From assembly GCF_900116195.1 (NCBI RefSeq), contig NZ_FOZW01000003.1, positions 186,001 to 250,000 on the forward strand: a stretch of 64,000 nt of DNA, given 5' to 3'. The stretch's first letter is position 1. The number at the start of each line of letters is the position of its first letter. This document shows, piece by piece, positions 62,646-64,000 of the stretch. The DNA comes from Alloyangia pacifica (GTDB lineage Bacteria; Pseudomonadota; Alphaproteobacteria; Rhodobacterales; Rhodobacteraceae). The notes under the pieces are model-generated. The model made no database searches. It saw only the letters and a program-made list of their open reading frames with translations, and was not told where the DNA came from. The translations under genes and the position numbers were made by a program.

Positions 62646-63965
62646 TCAGGAGCCGCGGGGACGGTCGATGAAATCGCGCAGCCGATACCATCCGGTAAAG
62701 GCGGGGAGGAACCAAGGCTTGCCCGAGTAGAAGGGCACAGCCGTGAACTTCTCACGATCAAAGGCCGAGGGCTGGTTCTGCTGATTCAGGATCTTCCGCG
62801 CCATCTGGTGACCCAGATACGTCATCAATGCGACACCGTTGCCATTGCAGCCGATGGTGAAATGCGCGTTGTCGCGTTCGCCGATATGGGCGATCTTGTC
62901 CCGGGTCATCGCCACACTGCCGATCCAGGAGTGGGTGATCTTCACGCCTTCGAGCTGGGGCCAGATGGCCAACATGCGGGCGTAGATGCGCTTGGCGGCA
63001 CGACGCTCGTTCATGTCAAGCGCTCCGGGACGGGACCCGAAAAGAAGCCGCGTGCCATCAGGCGAGACCCGGGCATAGATCAGGTCACGGCGGCTGTCGG
63101 AGACCATGCGGCCATCGCGGATCAGCTCCGCCAGCAAGTCCGCGGGCAGCGCCTCGGTCGCAATCTGGTAGCTTTTCACCGGGACGACACGGCTGGCCAG
63201 TTCCGGCGTGGTGTCCTTGTGGGTGTAGCCGTTGGTCGCCACGATCACGTCGTCGGTGCGGATCTCGCCGCGGCTGGTCGGCACGATCTTGGTGCCATTC
63301 GGGCCGTCCTTGGTGATGCCTGCGCGCGCATTCGAGCGCAGCAGGACCCCGGCCGCCTTGGCCCGTTCGCGCAGGGCACGGTGATACATGCCGGGATGCA
63401 GCCCGCCATATTCGTCGATCACGATGCCGCCGTGGTAATAGTCCGAGCCGATCACCGAGCGTTGCGCCTCGCGCGGGATCTGGTGGACATGTACGCCGGT
63501 CTTCTCCTGCAGAAGCTGTCCGTGACGTTTGAGAATCTCGTAATCCTTGGCCGCATGAGCCCCGAAGAACCGGCCGCTCAAGGTCAGGCCTGCATCCAGC
63601 TTCTCGGTCTCGATCAGGGTTTTGAGGAAGTCGAAACTTTCGTTGCTTTCGCCGATCAACCGCGAGACCAGAGCCGGGTCAATGCCCCTGATGGCGCCGC
63701 CGACAACCAGTTTCTGACCGCTTGAAACCATGCCACCTGACCGGGTCGAGCAGCCTTCACCAATGCGGTCGCAGTCGAGAACAACCACGGATTTTCCCGC
63801 GCGCGCCAGGTGGGTCGCCGCGTTCAGCCCGGCATAGCCGGACCCGACGATCACCACGTCGGACTGGGCAGGCAACGGATCGAGATTGGTTTCGGGGGCG
63901 GCGGCTTCCCACCAGTAGGGGGTATCCTTGAAATCTTCGGCATAGATATCGTCGTATCGGGCCAT
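62646..63965 (-). CDS. FAD-dependent oxidoreductase (PuuB/gamma-glutamylputrescine-oxidase-like)
   Basis: 439 residues. Start YAEDFKDTPYWWEAAAPE is typical of PuuB-like oxidases, then SDVVIVGSGYAGLNAATHLA (FAD fold, about 35), CDRIGEGCSTRSGGMVSSGQ, and HFTIGCNGNGVALMTYLGHQ near the end. It oxidises an amine or amino acid. ATG 63965 is near the right window edge; the upstream promoter is not visible. Same strand and close to the DadA-like gene, suggesting a joint degradative pathway, maybe for polyamines or an amino acid. Confidence 0.85.
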   Translation of the reverse strand: MARYDDIYAEDFKDTPYWWEAAAPETNLDPLPAQSDVVIVGSGYAGLNAATHLARAGKSVVVLDCDRIGEGCSTRSGGMVSSGQKLVVGGAIRGIDPALVSRLIGESNESFDFLKTLIETEKLDAGLTLSGRFFGAHAAKDYEILKRHGQLLQEKTGVHVHQIPREAQRSVIGSDYYHGGIVIDEYGGLHPGMYHRALRERAKAAGVLLRSNARAGITKDGPNGTKIVPTSRGEIRTDDVIVATNGYTHKDTTPELASRVVPVKSYQIATEALPADLLAELIRDGRMVSDSRRDLIYARVSPDGTRLLFGSRPGALDMNERRAAKRIYARMLAIWPQLEGVKITHSWIGSVAMTRDKIAHIGERDNAHFTIGCNGNGVALMTYLGHQMARKILNQQNQPSAFDREKFTAVPFYSGKPWFLPAFTGWYRLRDFIDRPRGS

Positions 63966-64000
63966 GGCGTGTCGGGCCCCGAGGGGCTCGCCTTTCGGTA

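Overview
The base composition (strongly GC-rich except for a few islands) and the gene families point to an alphaproteobacterium of the Rhodobacterales, roseobacter group. Evidence for this includes the RepA-type plasmid initiator with a divergent parAB pair, the rnhB-ccrM pair, the DUF484-xerC pair and a GSCFA/WcbI pair. I cannot name the species from the window alone.

Layout: (1) 1-2399 is the N-terminal part of a GT2/GT4 glycosyltransferase running off the left edge. (2) 2.5-6.7 kb is a complete plasmid replication and partition module: parB and parA on the minus strand, repA on the plus strand, an origin with three 22-bp-spaced iterons and a perfect DnaA box, and three identical parS-like palindromes. 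(3) 6.7-9.2 kb holds a decayed RTX-like fragment and a GSCFA-WcbI surface-polysaccharide pair. (4) 9.2-13.3 kb holds cysD-cysNC (sulfate to PAPS), divergent from a LuxR-type regulator across a perfect 18-bp palindrome. (5) 13.4-17.2 kb is a phage- or plasmid-derived scrap: a DUF1376-like protein, MT-A70 methylase, HGGxSTG protein and a second perfect DnaA box. (6) 17.5-24.5 kb is an insertion-sequence graveyard (IS30, IS110, IS256 and IS5 remnants) around an intact tandem pair of half-size ABC exporters. (7) 24.6-43.9 kb is a surface-polysaccharide island with glycosyltransferases, a methyltransferase/WbsX/RgpF fusion, FkbM methyltransferase, PAPS sulfotransferase, UDP-glucose dehydrogenase and UDP-glucuronate epimerase. 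Inside it is a three-gene set: a short Lys/His-rich exported peptide, an HprK-like kinase and a nucleotidyltransferase. (8) 44-49.4 kb carries housekeeping-type genes (universal stress protein, atypical response regulator, DUF484, xerC, rnhB, ccrM). (9) 49.6-60.9 kb is a catecholate siderophore locus: cytochrome b561, FecBCD-type importer, esterase, EntF-like serine NRPS, aryl carrier protein, EntE and two YdcZ-type membrane proteins. (10) 61.3-64 kb holds two FAD-dependent amine/amino-acid oxidases.

How it fits together: cysD-cysNC can supply PAPS to the sulfotransferase, and ugd plus the epimerase can supply UDP-GlcA/UDP-GalA. This suggests a sulfated, uronic-acid-containing surface polymer, on the same stretch as a RepA-type replicon. 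RepA-type 'biofilm plasmids' rich in polysaccharide genes are known in roseobacters. The presence of ccrM, rnhB and xerC 40 kb from the plasmid origin suggests either a chromid or a plasmid integrated in a chromosome. The most unusual part is the peptide/kinase/nucleotidyltransferase set at 39.7-42.2 kb, which looks like an uncharacterised peptide-modification system.
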